From an uncultured Clostridia bacterium (GTDB taxonomy: Bacteria; Bacillota; Clostridia; UBA1381): a stretch of DNA of 64,000 nt. The DNA is taken from contig CANRKO010000004.1 of NCBI GenBank assembly GCA_947631235.1, forward strand, positions 62,001 to 126,000, read 5' to 3'. How positions within the stretch are numbered: position 1 is the first letter of the stretch; each line of letters begins with the position of its first letter. Shown here piece by piece: positions 44,273 through 52,425 of this stretch. The notes beneath the pieces are model-generated. The model saw only the letters and a program-made list of their open reading frames with translations. It had not been told where the DNA came from and did not search any database. The position numbers and the translations under genes are program-made.

Positions 44273-45352
44273 ATGAACTACAATAACGAACCGCTGCACA
44301 TCTCGCTCAAAGCGCCGCACGGCACGTACGAGGTAACCGTTTCCGTCACGGCGCACGAGGATATTACGTTTACGGTTTACGCGCAGTCAAGGCGTGTCAT
44401 GGTGCAGAATTATGAGATGAAAAAGGGCGAAAGCCGCGACTTTACGTTTAACGTCAGCGTGTGCGACAAGCTGCGCCGCGACGAGGACGACATAATCGCA
44501 AAGGGCGTGGAGATAGACATTGCGTGCGACGGTGATTTTACGGCTGTTGCTACCGCGTCGCCCGTCGATATTCCGGTGATTTACATAGCCGGCGACTCCA
44601 CCGTTACCGACCAGCCCGCCGAGTACCCGTACACGCCGTCGTCAACGTATTGCGGCTGGGGTCAGATGTTCCCGATGCTGCTCCGATGCGGTATCGCGGT
44701 CGAAAATCAGGCGCAGTCGGGCAGCGCGACAAAGGATTTTATGGAGATAAATTTCGCGGCGTTTAAGGATAAAATCAAAAAGGACGATTTCCTTATTATA
44801 GAGTTCGGTCACAACGACCAGAAAATCGCGGAACTCGGTGCGTTCACGGGCTACGCCGACAATCTGCGGTACCTCGTTGATTTTGCGCGTGAAAAGGGCG
44901 CGAAACCGATAATATGCTCGCCTATCAACCGCATACTGTTCAACGAGGACGGCACACTGTTAAATCTGTTGGGCGACTACCGCAACGCCGTAAAAGCCGT
45001 GTGCGAGGAAAAGGACGTTCCGTTTATCGACCTGTGGACGCGCACGACCGAGTTTTTTGAAAGAGCCGGTGCGCGCAAGGCGTGGGACTACTTCTGGGGC
45101 GACGGCGGAGGAAGGGACTACACGCACACAAACGACATAGGCGGCGGCATTATCGCGAGGTTTGTCGGTCAGGAGATGATAAGGCTCGGTATTGAGCCTA
45201 TCGCGTCACTGCTCAAGGCGGATATGCTCGGCGTTGAGACGCCCGACCCCGACCCCGGCGCGAAACCTATGAACGCAAAAGAAATCGAGCATATTAAGAC
45301 GATAGGTCTTGTGAATATGCCCGATATAGATAAGGATATAACGAATTTATAA
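44273..45352 (+). CDS. SGNH hydrolase, rhamnogalacturonan-acetylesterase-like
   Basis: 359-residue esterase predicted to remove acetyl groups from pectin rhamnogalacturonan. N-terminal beta-rich domain (about 1-95), then SGNH fold: IYIAGDSTVTDQPAEYPYTP (nucleophile Ser near 109), WGQMFPMLL, NQAQSGSATKDF, EFGHNDQK near 183 and DYTHTNDIGGGIIARFV near 282 with the catalytic Asp/His. No signal peptide is seen, so it may act on imported oligosaccharides. It shares a unit with fbp, 12 nt away. Confidence 0.85.
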   Translation: MNYNNEPLHISLKAPHGTYEVTVSVTAHEDITFTVYAQSRRVMVQNYEMKKGESRDFTFNVSVCDKLRRDEDDIIAKGVEIDIACDGDFTAVATASPVDIPVIYIAGDSTVTDQPAEYPYTPSSTYCGWGQMFPMLLRCGIAVENQAQSGSATKDFMEINFAAFKDKIKKDDFLIIEFGHNDQKIAELGAFTGYADNLRYLVDFAREKGAKPIICSPINRILFNEDGTLLNLLGDYRNAVKAVCEEKDVPFIDLWTRTTEFFERAGARKAWDYFWGDGGGRDYTHTNDIGGGIIARFVGQEMIRLGIEPIASLLKADMLGVETPDPDPGAKPMNAKEIEHIKTIGLVNMPDIDKDITNL

Positions 45353-45359
45353 AGAGTAT

Positions 45360-45388
45360 TTGACATTTTTGTGGGGATTTGTTATAAT
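45360..45388 (+). promoter_or_regulatory. Consensus sigma-A promoter of a small RNA
   Basis: Perfect TTGACA (45360-45365), 17-nt spacer, TATAAT (45383-45388). No gene follows on the same strand before the terminator at about 45468. Confidence 0.88.
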
Positions 45389-45394
45389 ATGTTC

Positions 45395-45468
45395 AACAGA
45401 GGTGATGGATGGGCAATCACCTTCGGAAACGGAGGTCAACCCATCAAGGCTAGCCTCTGTTTTTTTTG
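45395..45468 (+). ncRNA. Stand-alone structured small RNA, unknown family
   Basis: About 74 nt between the promoter and a T9 tract. Three nested helices can form: P1 ACAGAGG/CCTCTGT (45396-45402 with 45454-45460), P2 GATGGG/CCCATC (45408-45413 with 45440-45445) and P3 CCTTCG/CGGAGG closed by a GAAA tetraloop (45420-45425 with 45430-45435). P1 plus the T tract is the terminator. The two internal loops (TGATG opposite AAGGCTAG; CAATCA opposite TCAA) could also pair with each other through TGAT/ATCA. It is not SRP, 6S, tmRNA or any riboswitch I recognise. A short frame from 45391 runs through it without a ribosome site. Confidence 0.6.
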
Positions 45469-45486
45469 CCAGAAAATAGATTATGA

Positions 45487-45519
45487 AAAAGGCTGCGCGT
45501 TTTGCGCAGCCTTGTTTTT
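45487..45519. terminator. Terminator after the GGDEF gene
   Basis: AAAAAGGCTGCGC, loop GTTTT, GCGCAGCCTTGTTTTT; gives T tracts on both strands and ends at the GGDEF stop codon. Confidence 0.85.
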
Positions 45520-47854
45520 AAAGCTTTTCTTTTGTTTTGTCCTCGTACCATTCAAACATACTTCTGTGGCGGTCTTTCTCGCGCTTTACCGCAAAGTGCG
45601 CCTTGCTAAAACCGATACCGCCTTCCTCGCCGTCCTTTAAGACGTACGCGCCCGTTCTGACCACGAGGTCTACGCCCGGGTATTTCTCGTTCTGGCGGCG
45701 GCAGAAGGTTTCATACTCGGTTTTGTACTTTTTGATAAGATTGTAGTCGTACCTGCCTATGCGGAACGCGCAAAGGAAATTGTCCGTGCCGTTCACGTGT
45801 CCGAATACGGCGCGGGCGGGTTCGGTATTGCCGCTTATAAATCTGCCGAAGTCGGCGAGCATATCGTCGCCGGCGCGGTAACCGTATTTCAGATTTAACT
45901 GTATCATGTTGCCGAACTCACAGTGGAACACGACTATATCCTCACCGTTTTCCGCCGCGAATTTGCGCAGTCTGCCGAGTTCCGTGTAGAATTTATCCAT
46001 ATTGTAGAGACCCGTGCGCTTATCGACATCCACTTCCTTCTGCAGTTCTATCTCGCGCTGCGTGCCTCTGCCCGCCTGCGCGATGAACATCGTCATGATT
46101 TTCGTCGCGATATTCAGACCTTCCTGCTCCTCTTCCTTCCATTCCTTGTTCTTGTCAAAGCGTATACAGGTGAACATATAGAAATTCTCGTCGGTGGTCG
46201 TGTCGGCGATGTAAATCATGCTGTAGTCCTTGTTCTTCTCAAACTCGCGCTGGAATTTCGACGAAAAGCCCTCGGTATTTTCCGGAGTGACGCTGAACAC
46301 GGGATTTTTCTCAAAGTGGTTGCGGAACTTCATTATATCCGAGTGAACGTAATAGCCGCTCTTTCCGGCGTTGTTGTGGAACTCGGAGTCTCGCGACCAC
46401 TCGTAGCGCACGGTTATGAGGTCGTCCTTGCTGTTCACCTGCATGACCTGCATCCAGTCGAAGTCGAATTTCGCGGTGATATATTTTATTATGCCGTAGA
46501 TAGTGTCGTCGTTCGTTTTGGCGGCGGCGGAAAGTTCGAGGAATACCTTCATCAAATCCTTCTGCTCCAGCATTTCCTTGCTCGTGTCGTCGTCCGTTTC
46601 GTAATCTATGGCTCTGCCGCTGCTCTCGTCCATGCCGTCGTTGTAAAGCTGCCACTGCGCCTTACCGTTCTTTTTCGCAGCGTACAGAGCCTTATCCGCC
46701 TTTTCAAACATATCCTTGTAGCGCGGCTGCTCGTCAAACTGCTCGCCGAGCGAAATACCGATACTGCACGACACGTTTCCGCCGTTCGCGAGACGGAAAT
46801 CGAGAATTTTAAGTATTATTTTATCGGCTGTCTCCTTGACTTCCTTTTTGTCGGCTGCGAACACGAACAGGAAAAACTCGTCGCCGCCGTACCGTCCGGC
46901 TATCGAGAAATTCGGGCGTATGTCAGCCAAAACGTGCGCCACCATTTCTATTACCGTGTCGCCGTAAAGGTGTCCGTAATTGTCGTTTATACTCTTAAAG
47001 TTGTCGATATCCATTACGAGCAGCGCGTAGTCGCGGCGGTCGGAGTTTTTCTTTAAGTAATCCTCGATGCGCTTTACCGCGGCGTTTCTGTAGTATATGC
47101 GGAGATTTGAGTCCATCTCCGCCTCAGCCTGACGCTCCTTCGCCTTTGTTTTCTCGTCCTCTATGTCCACCATTACGCCGAAAACGCGGGCAAGATGTCC
47201 GTCGTCGTCGTAATCAAACTGGCGCGTAACGCGATACCACCTGTATTTGTCTTGTCCCGGCAGCATTATCTGCGCGGCGAGAACGCTCTCTTCGGGGTTG
47301 TATATGTTGTTTAAGAAAAATTCCCTGTTTTCGGGGTGGAGAGCCTCGGGCGGCATACCCGCCTCGTCGCCTACGTTCTTCACTATCTTAACCGAGCTGC
47401 CGTCGCCGTCGGGCATGTAGAAGGTGTGCGTTTTCTTTTTGAGATTATGCTCGAATACGATATTTTTCGAGTCGCACATCGTTTCCGCGAATTTTTCCTT
47501 CTCGTTTTCCGCCTCCTCAGCCATAAGGCTGTACTCCGTCGCGTCCCATAAAATACCGAGGAGCGCATCGTCCGCATACTGCGAAACGGTCATTTCTATC
47601 GTCTTTGTTCTGTTGCCGCATTTCGCGGTATATGTAATTTTTTTGCTGTCGCCGCCCTGCGCCTTTGCGGCTGCCGTTTCAAGCTGTTCGCCATACTTGT
47701 CGGATATATTAAGATTTACATCATCATCGTTTGAGAACGAAGAAAAATAGACTTCGTTCGCGTAAAGAACCTTCCACGGCGCGTGGTTCTCAAAAGCTAC
47801 CGCGCCGCACGGCAATCTGTTAAGTTCGTCATCGGGGAAACGGCATTTATTCAT
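45518..47854 (-). CDS. Soluble diguanylate cyclase with PAS-like domains and a second, degenerate GGDEF domain
   Basis: 778-residue cytoplasmic signalling protein. Two PAS-like domains (about 15-110 and 125-240), an active-looking GGDEF domain (about 270-400; GRYGGDEFFLF with GGDEF at 323-327, MDIDNFKSINDNYGHLYGD upstream), a GAF-like region (about 445-590) and a C-terminal GGDEF-like domain (about 610-745) where the signature is replaced by VNGTDNFLC and the metal Asp region is altered, so it should be inactive. No RxxD inhibition site stands before the first GGDEF. No membrane helix. It probably makes c-di-GMP in response to an internal or ligand signal. A strong AGGAGG ribosome site; stand-alone gene. 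Confidence 0.9.
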   Translation of the reverse strand: MNKCRFPDDELNRLPCGAVAFENHAPWKVLYANEVYFSSFSNDDDVNLNISDKYGEQLETAAAKAQGGDSKKITYTAKCGNRTKTIEMTVSQYADDALLGILWDATEYSLMAEEAENEKEKFAETMCDSKNIVFEHNLKKKTHTFYMPDGDGSSVKIVKNVGDEAGMPPEALHPENREFFLNNIYNPEESVLAAQIMLPGQDKYRWYRVTRQFDYDDDGHLARVFGVMVDIEDEKTKAKERQAEAEMDSNLRIYYRNAAVKRIEDYLKKNSDRRDYALLVMDIDNFKSINDNYGHLYGDTVIEMVAHVLADIRPNFSIAGRYGGDEFFLFVFAADKKEVKETADKIILKILDFRLANGGNVSCSIGISLGEQFDEQPRYKDMFEKADKALYAAKKNGKAQWQLYNDGMDESSGRAIDYETDDDTSKEMLEQKDLMKVFLELSAAAKTNDDTIYGIIKYITAKFDFDWMQVMQVNSKDDLITVRYEWSRDSEFHNNAGKSGYYVHSDIMKFRNHFEKNPVFSVTPENTEGFSSKFQREFEKNKDYSMIYIADTTTDENFYMFTCIRFDKNKEWKEEEQEGLNIATKIMTMFIAQAGRGTQREIELQKEVDVDKRTGLYNMDKFYTELGRLRKFAAENGEDIVVFHCEFGNMIQLNLKYGYRAGDDMLADFGRFISGNTEPARAVFGHVNGTDNFLCAFRIGRYDYNLIKKYKTEYETFCRRQNEKYPGVDLVVRTGAYVLKDGEEGGIGFSKAHFAVKREKDRHRSMFEWYEDKTKEKL

Positions 47855-48044
47855 TTTTCCTCGCCTCCTGAATTAAAATTTTACCTATTATAATAGTATA
47901 TTTTATCACAAATTCCGTTTAAAGTAAATATTTATGGCGGCTGCAAAATGAAAACCGTATAATTTTACAAAAAAAGTGCGGATTTATTGTGCAGTTTCAA
48001 TAGTTAATTTTATATTTTTCTATAAAATGTACGCATATTATCTA

Positions 48045-48081
48045 AAAAATTGAGCCCGACAGCATATACACTGTCGGGCTC
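48045..48081 (-). terminator. Terminator after the SLH-glucosaminidase gene
   Basis: 11-bp perfect stem GAGCCCGACAG/CTGTCGGGCTC with 8-nt loop, then AATTTTTT on the minus strand, 10 nt past the stop. The 236-base gap upstream to 47854 otherwise holds only AT-rich sequence. Confidence 0.88.
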
Positions 48082-48090
48082 CTTTTAATA

Positions 48091-49188
48091 TCAATACCGT
48101 TTCATCTCGTCGAGCATTCCGAGAATTTGATAGCCGTAATTTATATCGGGACACCACTTGCCGCCGAGCTGTTCCACATATGCTACCGTTCCCGCCCATT
48201 CGGTCGTGAGAGCGACGTAGTAGCGGTCATGCACCTCGCCGACGGGGTCAAGACCCGTGTACGCGCACATATGGTTAAAGTGCGCTCTTACTCCGTCCTC
48301 CGGCGTCGCGAACGACTCGTGATCCTCCGTCGCGTCGCCTTTTGAGTCCTTGATTTTTATGCCCGCCCAGTTGTTCATCTCCGGCAGCACTGCGCCGCCG
48401 TAATTGCCGTAACCCGTTTCCTTGCCCGCCTGCGCGTACATAACGTCGGGGCGTATGCCGAACACCTCGCCGTAGTACCAGTATAGCGGCGCGGCGTTAA
48501 TGAAAAGTTCCGAGCCGCCGCATGCCGTCGCCCATCTGACCGCCTGTTCCTCGCTGACCTCGCTCTCGCCGAATATCGACGTTAAGCCGTCCGTCGGGTT
48601 TAGCGCGCGGTACAGTATGCAGCAAGCCTCGGCGCGTGTCAGTAAGTCCTTCGGGTGCAAAAGCGCATTTTCGTCGCCGCGCATATACAAATTTTTAACT
48701 GCCGTTTCCACAAGATTTTTGTACGCGTCGTCAACCTCCGCGCCGTCGTCAAAGCTGTAATTCGCGACCGAGAAACTGCTTGCCGCCTTTCCACCCGACG
48801 CCTTCACGAGCGTCGCGGCAAATTCCTCGCGCGTCACGTACTCGCCGCCGTTAAAATTCTCGCCCTTTACGGGCATACAGTCCTGTATCGCGAGCGAGTA
48901 CGGATAGTACCAGTCCGTTGTCTTAGAGTCGGCGAAAATCGTTTCGTCCGCCTGCGTGAGACCGAACGCGTCAGTAAATATACGCGCCATCTGCGCGCGC
49001 GTTATATTGCCGCCTAGGTCGAAATCGCCGTACTCGTCGCCCGACAGTATATCGTTGTCGTAGCAGTACAGAGCAGCCGTTTCAGCCCACGGGTACGCTT
49101 TTATTTCCTTATTGAGACTTCCCGCGAACGCGGCTGTCGGCGCGGCGGCAAGCGTTAATGTCAGTATTGTCGATATGATTTTTTTCAT
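48091..49188 (-). CDS. Secreted SLH protein with a glucosaminidase-type domain
   Basis: 365-residue exported wall enzyme. The ATG at 49188 is chosen because the product then opens with a signal peptide (MKKIISTILTLTLAAAPTAA). Three SLH repeats follow (about 25-210; GNITRAQMARIFTDAFG, EYVTREEFAATLVKA and KDLLTRAEACCILYRAL). The C-terminal domain (about 225-365) has MYAQAGKETGYGNYGGAV and NNWAGIKIKDSKGD, the layout of beta-N-acetylglucosaminidases with Glu as likely acid, which cut the glycan strand. It lies 56 nt after dacF on the same strand. Confidence 0.85.
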   Translation of the reverse strand: MKKIISTILTLTLAAAPTAAFAGSLNKEIKAYPWAETAALYCYDNDILSGDEYGDFDLGGNITRAQMARIFTDAFGLTQADETIFADSKTTDWYYPYSLAIQDCMPVKGENFNGGEYVTREEFAATLVKASGGKAASSFSVANYSFDDGAEVDDAYKNLVETAVKNLYMRGDENALLHPKDLLTRAEACCILYRALNPTDGLTSIFGESEVSEEQAVRWATACGGSELFINAAPLYWYYGEVFGIRPDVMYAQAGKETGYGNYGGAVLPEMNNWAGIKIKDSKGDATEDHESFATPEDGVRAHFNHMCAYTGLDPVGEVHDRYYVALTTEWAGTVAYVEQLGGKWCPDINYGYQILGMLDEMKRY

Positions 49189-49244
49189 TTGATTTGTCCT
49201 TTCGCTGTATTGTAAGCGTATTTTACCACACTTTTCCCGATTTT

Positions 49245-50450
49245 TCAAGTGGCAGCGTCGTTTTGCGGCGCGTCGGGCTGCGGCGTCGGCTCGCACTTGT
49301 CCGCGCCGCCGAAGAACACGGACAAAATAAGTTCGCGCAGCATAGCCGTTATACCCTTTTTATTAACGTCCGCCGCAGCGGTAAGATCTATCTCGTCTAT
49401 CACCTCGCCGCCGCGTTTCACGCGCACCGTACCAAGCTTATCGCCCGCCTTTACGGGCGCGGTAACGTTGTCGTTAAACACAATTTCCTTTTCTATATCT
49501 TCCTCGCCGCCCTTTTGGGTAAGCACCGAGCAGCCGTCCGAGGCTATCGTTTCCACTCTGTCCGTCTCGCCTTTCGCGACGGATACGCTGCCCATATTGT
49601 CGCCCGCGGCTACCTGTACGTTCACGGAGTAATTCGCGAAACCGTAGTCAAGCATAGCGCGTGCGCCGTCAAACCGTTTCGCGCTCGTCGGCGCACCGAG
49701 TATTACGGCGATAAGCTGCATATCGTCGCGTTTTGCGCTCGCGGACAGACAGCACAGCGCCTTCGACGTCGAGCCCGTCTTTAAGCCGTTCGCACCGTCG
49801 TAATAGTGTATCAGCTTATTTGTGTTCGCAAGCTGGAACTTGCCGCCGCGTAACGTGTCCGTCCATATGGAAGTATAGTTAAAAATGGTCTTGTGCTTTA
49901 AAAGCTCGCGCGACATTATCGCCACATCGCGTGCGCTGGAGTAGTGGTTGTCGGCGTCAAGACCGTTCGTGTTTACAAAGTGCGTATTCTTCATGCCGAG
50001 TTCCTGCGCCTTCTTGTTCATCATATCCACAAACGCGCTCTCACTTCCGGCAAGATGCTCGGCCATAGCGACGCAGCCGTCGTTCGCGCTCGCGACGGCG
50101 ATACCTTTAAGCATATCGTTTACGCTCAGTTTCTCGCCCGCCTCAAGGAACATCGTGCTGCCGCCGTAGCTCATCGCGTTTTCACTGACCGTCACAATAT
50201 CGTCGAGCGTCAGCGTGCCGTTATCGACCGCCTCCATTATAAGCAGCATCGTCATTATTTTCGTAACGCTCGCTATCGGCACCTGCTCGTCCGGCATCAT
50301 CTCGTACAGCACCTCGCCGCTGTCAGCCTCGATAAGAATTGCGGCTCGCGCGTCTATGCCGAGGTTCGGCGCGTCCTCGCCCTCCGCAAAGACGTTTATT
50401 CCCCCGAGCGTGAGGGACAGGCATATCATTAAGCATATTATTTTTTTCAT
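49245..50450 (-). CDS. D-alanyl-D-alanine carboxypeptidase (DacF-like, PBP5 family)
   Basis: 401-residue exported serine peptidase that trims the terminal D-Ala from stem peptides. Signal peptide (MKKIICLMICLSLTLGGINVFA), then PIASVTKIMTMLL with catalytic Ser and Lys near 60, SAND near 120 and GANGLKTGSTSKA near 220. The C-terminal beta domain (about 285-370) is followed by a helix (GITAMLRELILSVFF) and a Pro/Gln-rich tail; the helix could be an amphipathic membrane anchor. dacF and the SLH glucosaminidase form a small wall-remodelling unit. Confidence 0.93.
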   Translation of the reverse strand: MKKIICLMICLSLTLGGINVFAEGEDAPNLGIDARAAILIEADSGEVLYEMMPDEQVPIASVTKIMTMLLIMEAVDNGTLTLDDIVTVSENAMSYGGSTMFLEAGEKLSVNDMLKGIAVASANDGCVAMAEHLAGSESAFVDMMNKKAQELGMKNTHFVNTNGLDADNHYSSARDVAIMSRELLKHKTIFNYTSIWTDTLRGGKFQLANTNKLIHYYDGANGLKTGSTSKALCCLSASAKRDDMQLIAVILGAPTSAKRFDGARAMLDYGFANYSVNVQVAAGDNMGSVSVAKGETDRVETIASDGCSVLTQKGGEEDIEKEIVFNDNVTAPVKAGDKLGTVRVKRGGEVIDEIDLTAAADVNKKGITAMLRELILSVFFGGADKCEPTPQPDAPQNDAAT

Positions 50451-50534
50451 ATTTTTACTCCTTTCTAATTTTTAGGATATGCCGTTTGTCCGCGTTTATA
50501 CTATAAATTCAGAATTTGGGGCGTTGCACAGACT

Positions 50535-50855
50535 TTACTGCCGATGTGCCGCTGTAATTGTTTTCAAGCTGTCTATTATCACTGAAAGAGCATTAATATC
50601 ATTATCACTTAACCCGGTAACATCAAGACATTGTGCTGTATCATGCCGCGGTATATTTGAATATCCGAGCAAATAATCAAGGCTTACGCCAAAATGTTCC
50701 GCGAGTGTTATTAACGATTTTTCGTTCTTGGGAAAATGTTTTCCCAGCTCATATGCACTTATCATATTTGCGGACACGAATAACAACTTTGCAATGTCCT
50801 TTTGTTTCTCGTCATTATCCTCGCGCAGACTCTTTAATCTTTCACCGAAAGTCAT
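50535..50855 (-). CDS. XRE-family transcriptional regulator
   Basis: 106-residue regulator: helix-turn-helix (about 1-60; MTFGERLKSLREDNDEKQKD, IAKLLFVSANMISAYELGKH, FPKNEKSLITLAEHFGVSLD), LDYLLG linker and a helical C-terminus. The ATG at 50855 with TGAGGTGA upstream is preferred over a GTG at 50864. Transcribed away from the zinc-ribbon gene; an operator-like repeat sits between them. More AT-rich than the wall genes nearby. Confidence 0.88.
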   Translation of the reverse strand: MTFGERLKSLREDNDEKQKDIAKLLFVSANMISAYELGKHFPKNEKSLITLAEHFGVSLDYLLGYSNIPRHDTAQCLDVTGLSDNDINALSVIIDSLKTITAAHRQ

Positions 50856-50930
50856 ATAGATCACCTCAGTAATATTGTATCTAAAAACAATATAAATTCT
50901 CGAAAATTCTCATAAAACATTATTTTTGTA

Positions 50931-50959
50931 TTGACAATCTCGTAAAATGAGATTATAGT
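50931..50959 (+). promoter_or_regulatory. Promoter of the zinc-ribbon gene with an operator in its spacer
   Basis: TTGACA (50931-50936), 17-nt spacer, TATAGT (50954-50959). The spacer is a perfect inverted repeat, AATCTC, 7 nt, GAGATT (50936-50954). Two further half-sites, ATTCTCGAAA and ATTCTCATAA, lie at about 50896-50915 towards the XRE gene. A protein bound here would block the promoter. Confidence 0.7.
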
Positions 50960-50995
50960 TATATATATAATATTTTTATGAAAGGAATATTCATT

Positions 50996-52378
50996 ATGAA
51001 GTATTGTTCAAAATGCGGATCTCAAAATCCAAACGAATTCAATTTCTGTGCCAAATGCGGAAATTCCATAGAGGATGCAGAAATTAAACCGGAAGAAACA
51101 TACGAAATTGCGGATGCCATAGCTGCACCCACGGCAGAACAAAAAGTAAAAGCATCGAAAACGGGTATAGCCGCGCTGATATTATCTATTATAGGCTTTT
51201 TGACGGCATTTATCAAAGTCGGCTTAGTTTTGGACATTATTGCTGTTGCTCTGGGAATAATTTCGTTAATTCAATCAAAGAAAAAGCCGTCAAAAAAAAG
51301 TTTGCCGATTGCCGGAATTATTATCGCGGCTTGCTCTCTTATTCTGTCTTTGGGGCTTATATGGGAATCGGTTGCGTCAATATTTAATATAGGAAGGAGC
51401 GACGCGACTGTTGCGGCTGATAATCTTATAATGGAAATCGGCGAAGTAACGCTTGACAGCACAGACAAAATAAAACAAGCCGAGGACGCTGTTTCGGCAC
51501 TTAGCGAAAATGAAAAGGATAGACTTAAATACGAAAAAGTGCTTGAAAAAGCAAAAAACGAATATACGGATTTGCAAGCTGAGGAAGTAGAAAATAAAAT
51601 TTCGGCAATAGGCGAGGTAACGCTTGACAGCGATGGGGCGATTTCCGATGCACGCAATGCTTTTGACAACAGCACCGACGAGGTAAAAAACCTCGTAAGC
51701 AACTCACAGGTTTTATCGGATGCAGAAAAGACTCTCTCGCAATTACGAACTGCGAATGTTGAAAATATGATTGCTAAAATCGGCGAGGTAACGCTTGACA
51801 GTGAAGCTGCCGTTAATGAGGCGCAATCCGAGTACGACAAACTGCTCGATGAGGATAAACAGAAGGTTTCCAACGCATCTACGCTCAGCGCGGCAACAGC
51901 GAAGCTGAAAGAATTAAAACTTTCTTCGGTAATAGGCAAATTAACCACCGAAACCGATAAGGTTCAGGGAGCAACATTCTATAAGCCCCAATGTATGCCG
52001 GAATACGCTGATATACGCTGCTATATCCTGCCATATATTGGAAAAGATACGAATAATACATGGCTGCGTATGGACATACATTATACAGGTGATTCGTGGG
52101 TTTTCTTTAAAAGCATAGAAGTTGTTGCGGATGGTACGCATTACTCAAAAAACTTTAACTATTTTGACGTTAACCATAGTAATTCCGGCGGTGTAGTTTG
52201 GGAGTGGATTGACACAGAAGTCGGAAACCGTGATATTGAGATGCTCAAAGCTATAGCAAATTCAAACGAAACAATAGTCCGTTATAAAGGTGATGCTTAT
52301 ACATATGATTTGACCGTTACAAGCAGCGATAAACAGGGAATTAAAGATGTTCTTACCGCCTACGAGGCGATGAAGTAA
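50996..52378 (+). CDS. Zinc-ribbon membrane protein with three tandem repeats
   Basis: 460-residue protein of unknown function. N-terminal zinc ribbon (YCSKCGSQNPNEFNFCAKCG), acidic linker, two membrane helices (about 53-80 and 97-118; DUF4190-like), then three repeats of about 60 residues each beginning with IGEVTLDS (near 138, 199 and 261), helical and Glu/Lys/Asp-rich. The C-terminal part (about 320-460) is a beta-rich domain (TFYKPQCMPEYADIRCYILP, GDSWVFFKSIEVVADGTHYS). The ATG at 50996 has AAAGGAA upstream. It is AT-rich, with codon use unlike its neighbours, and may have been acquired. The XRE regulator next door is the likely controller. Confidence 0.75.
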   Translation: MKYCSKCGSQNPNEFNFCAKCGNSIEDAEIKPEETYEIADAIAAPTAEQKVKASKTGIAALILSIIGFLTAFIKVGLVLDIIAVALGIISLIQSKKKPSKKSLPIAGIIIAACSLILSLGLIWESVASIFNIGRSDATVAADNLIMEIGEVTLDSTDKIKQAEDAVSALSENEKDRLKYEKVLEKAKNEYTDLQAEEVENKISAIGEVTLDSDGAISDARNAFDNSTDEVKNLVSNSQVLSDAEKTLSQLRTANVENMIAKIGEVTLDSEAAVNEAQSEYDKLLDEDKQKVSNASTLSAATAKLKELKLSSVIGKLTTETDKVQGATFYKPQCMPEYADIRCYILPYIGKDTNNTWLRMDIHYTGDSWVFFKSIEVVADGTHYSKNFNYFDVNHSNSGGVVWEWIDTEVGNRDIEMLKAIANSNETIVRYKGDAYTYDLTVTSSDKQGIKDVLTAYEAMK

Positions 52379-52386
52379 ATAATATA

Positions 52387-52418
52387 AAAAACCGCCGGAT
52401 CAAATCCGACGGTTTTTT
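52387..52418. terminator. Bidirectional terminator between the zinc-ribbon gene and xerD
   Basis: AAAACCGCCGGAT-CAA-ATCCGACGGTTTT, one mismatch, with A and T tracts on both sides. Confidence 0.85.
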
Positions 52419-52425
52419 GTTTTCT

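Noticed and set aside
45395-45468. Small RNA as a fluoride or c-di-GMP riboswitch
   Set aside because: A GGTGATGG start and a GAAA loop recall those classes, but the conserved core bases do not match and no gene follows that it could control in cis.
50978-50995. Upstream ATG at 50978 as the start of the zinc-ribbon protein
   Set aside because: The ribosome site AAAGGAA lies inside that extension and fits the ATG at 50996, where the zinc ribbon begins.
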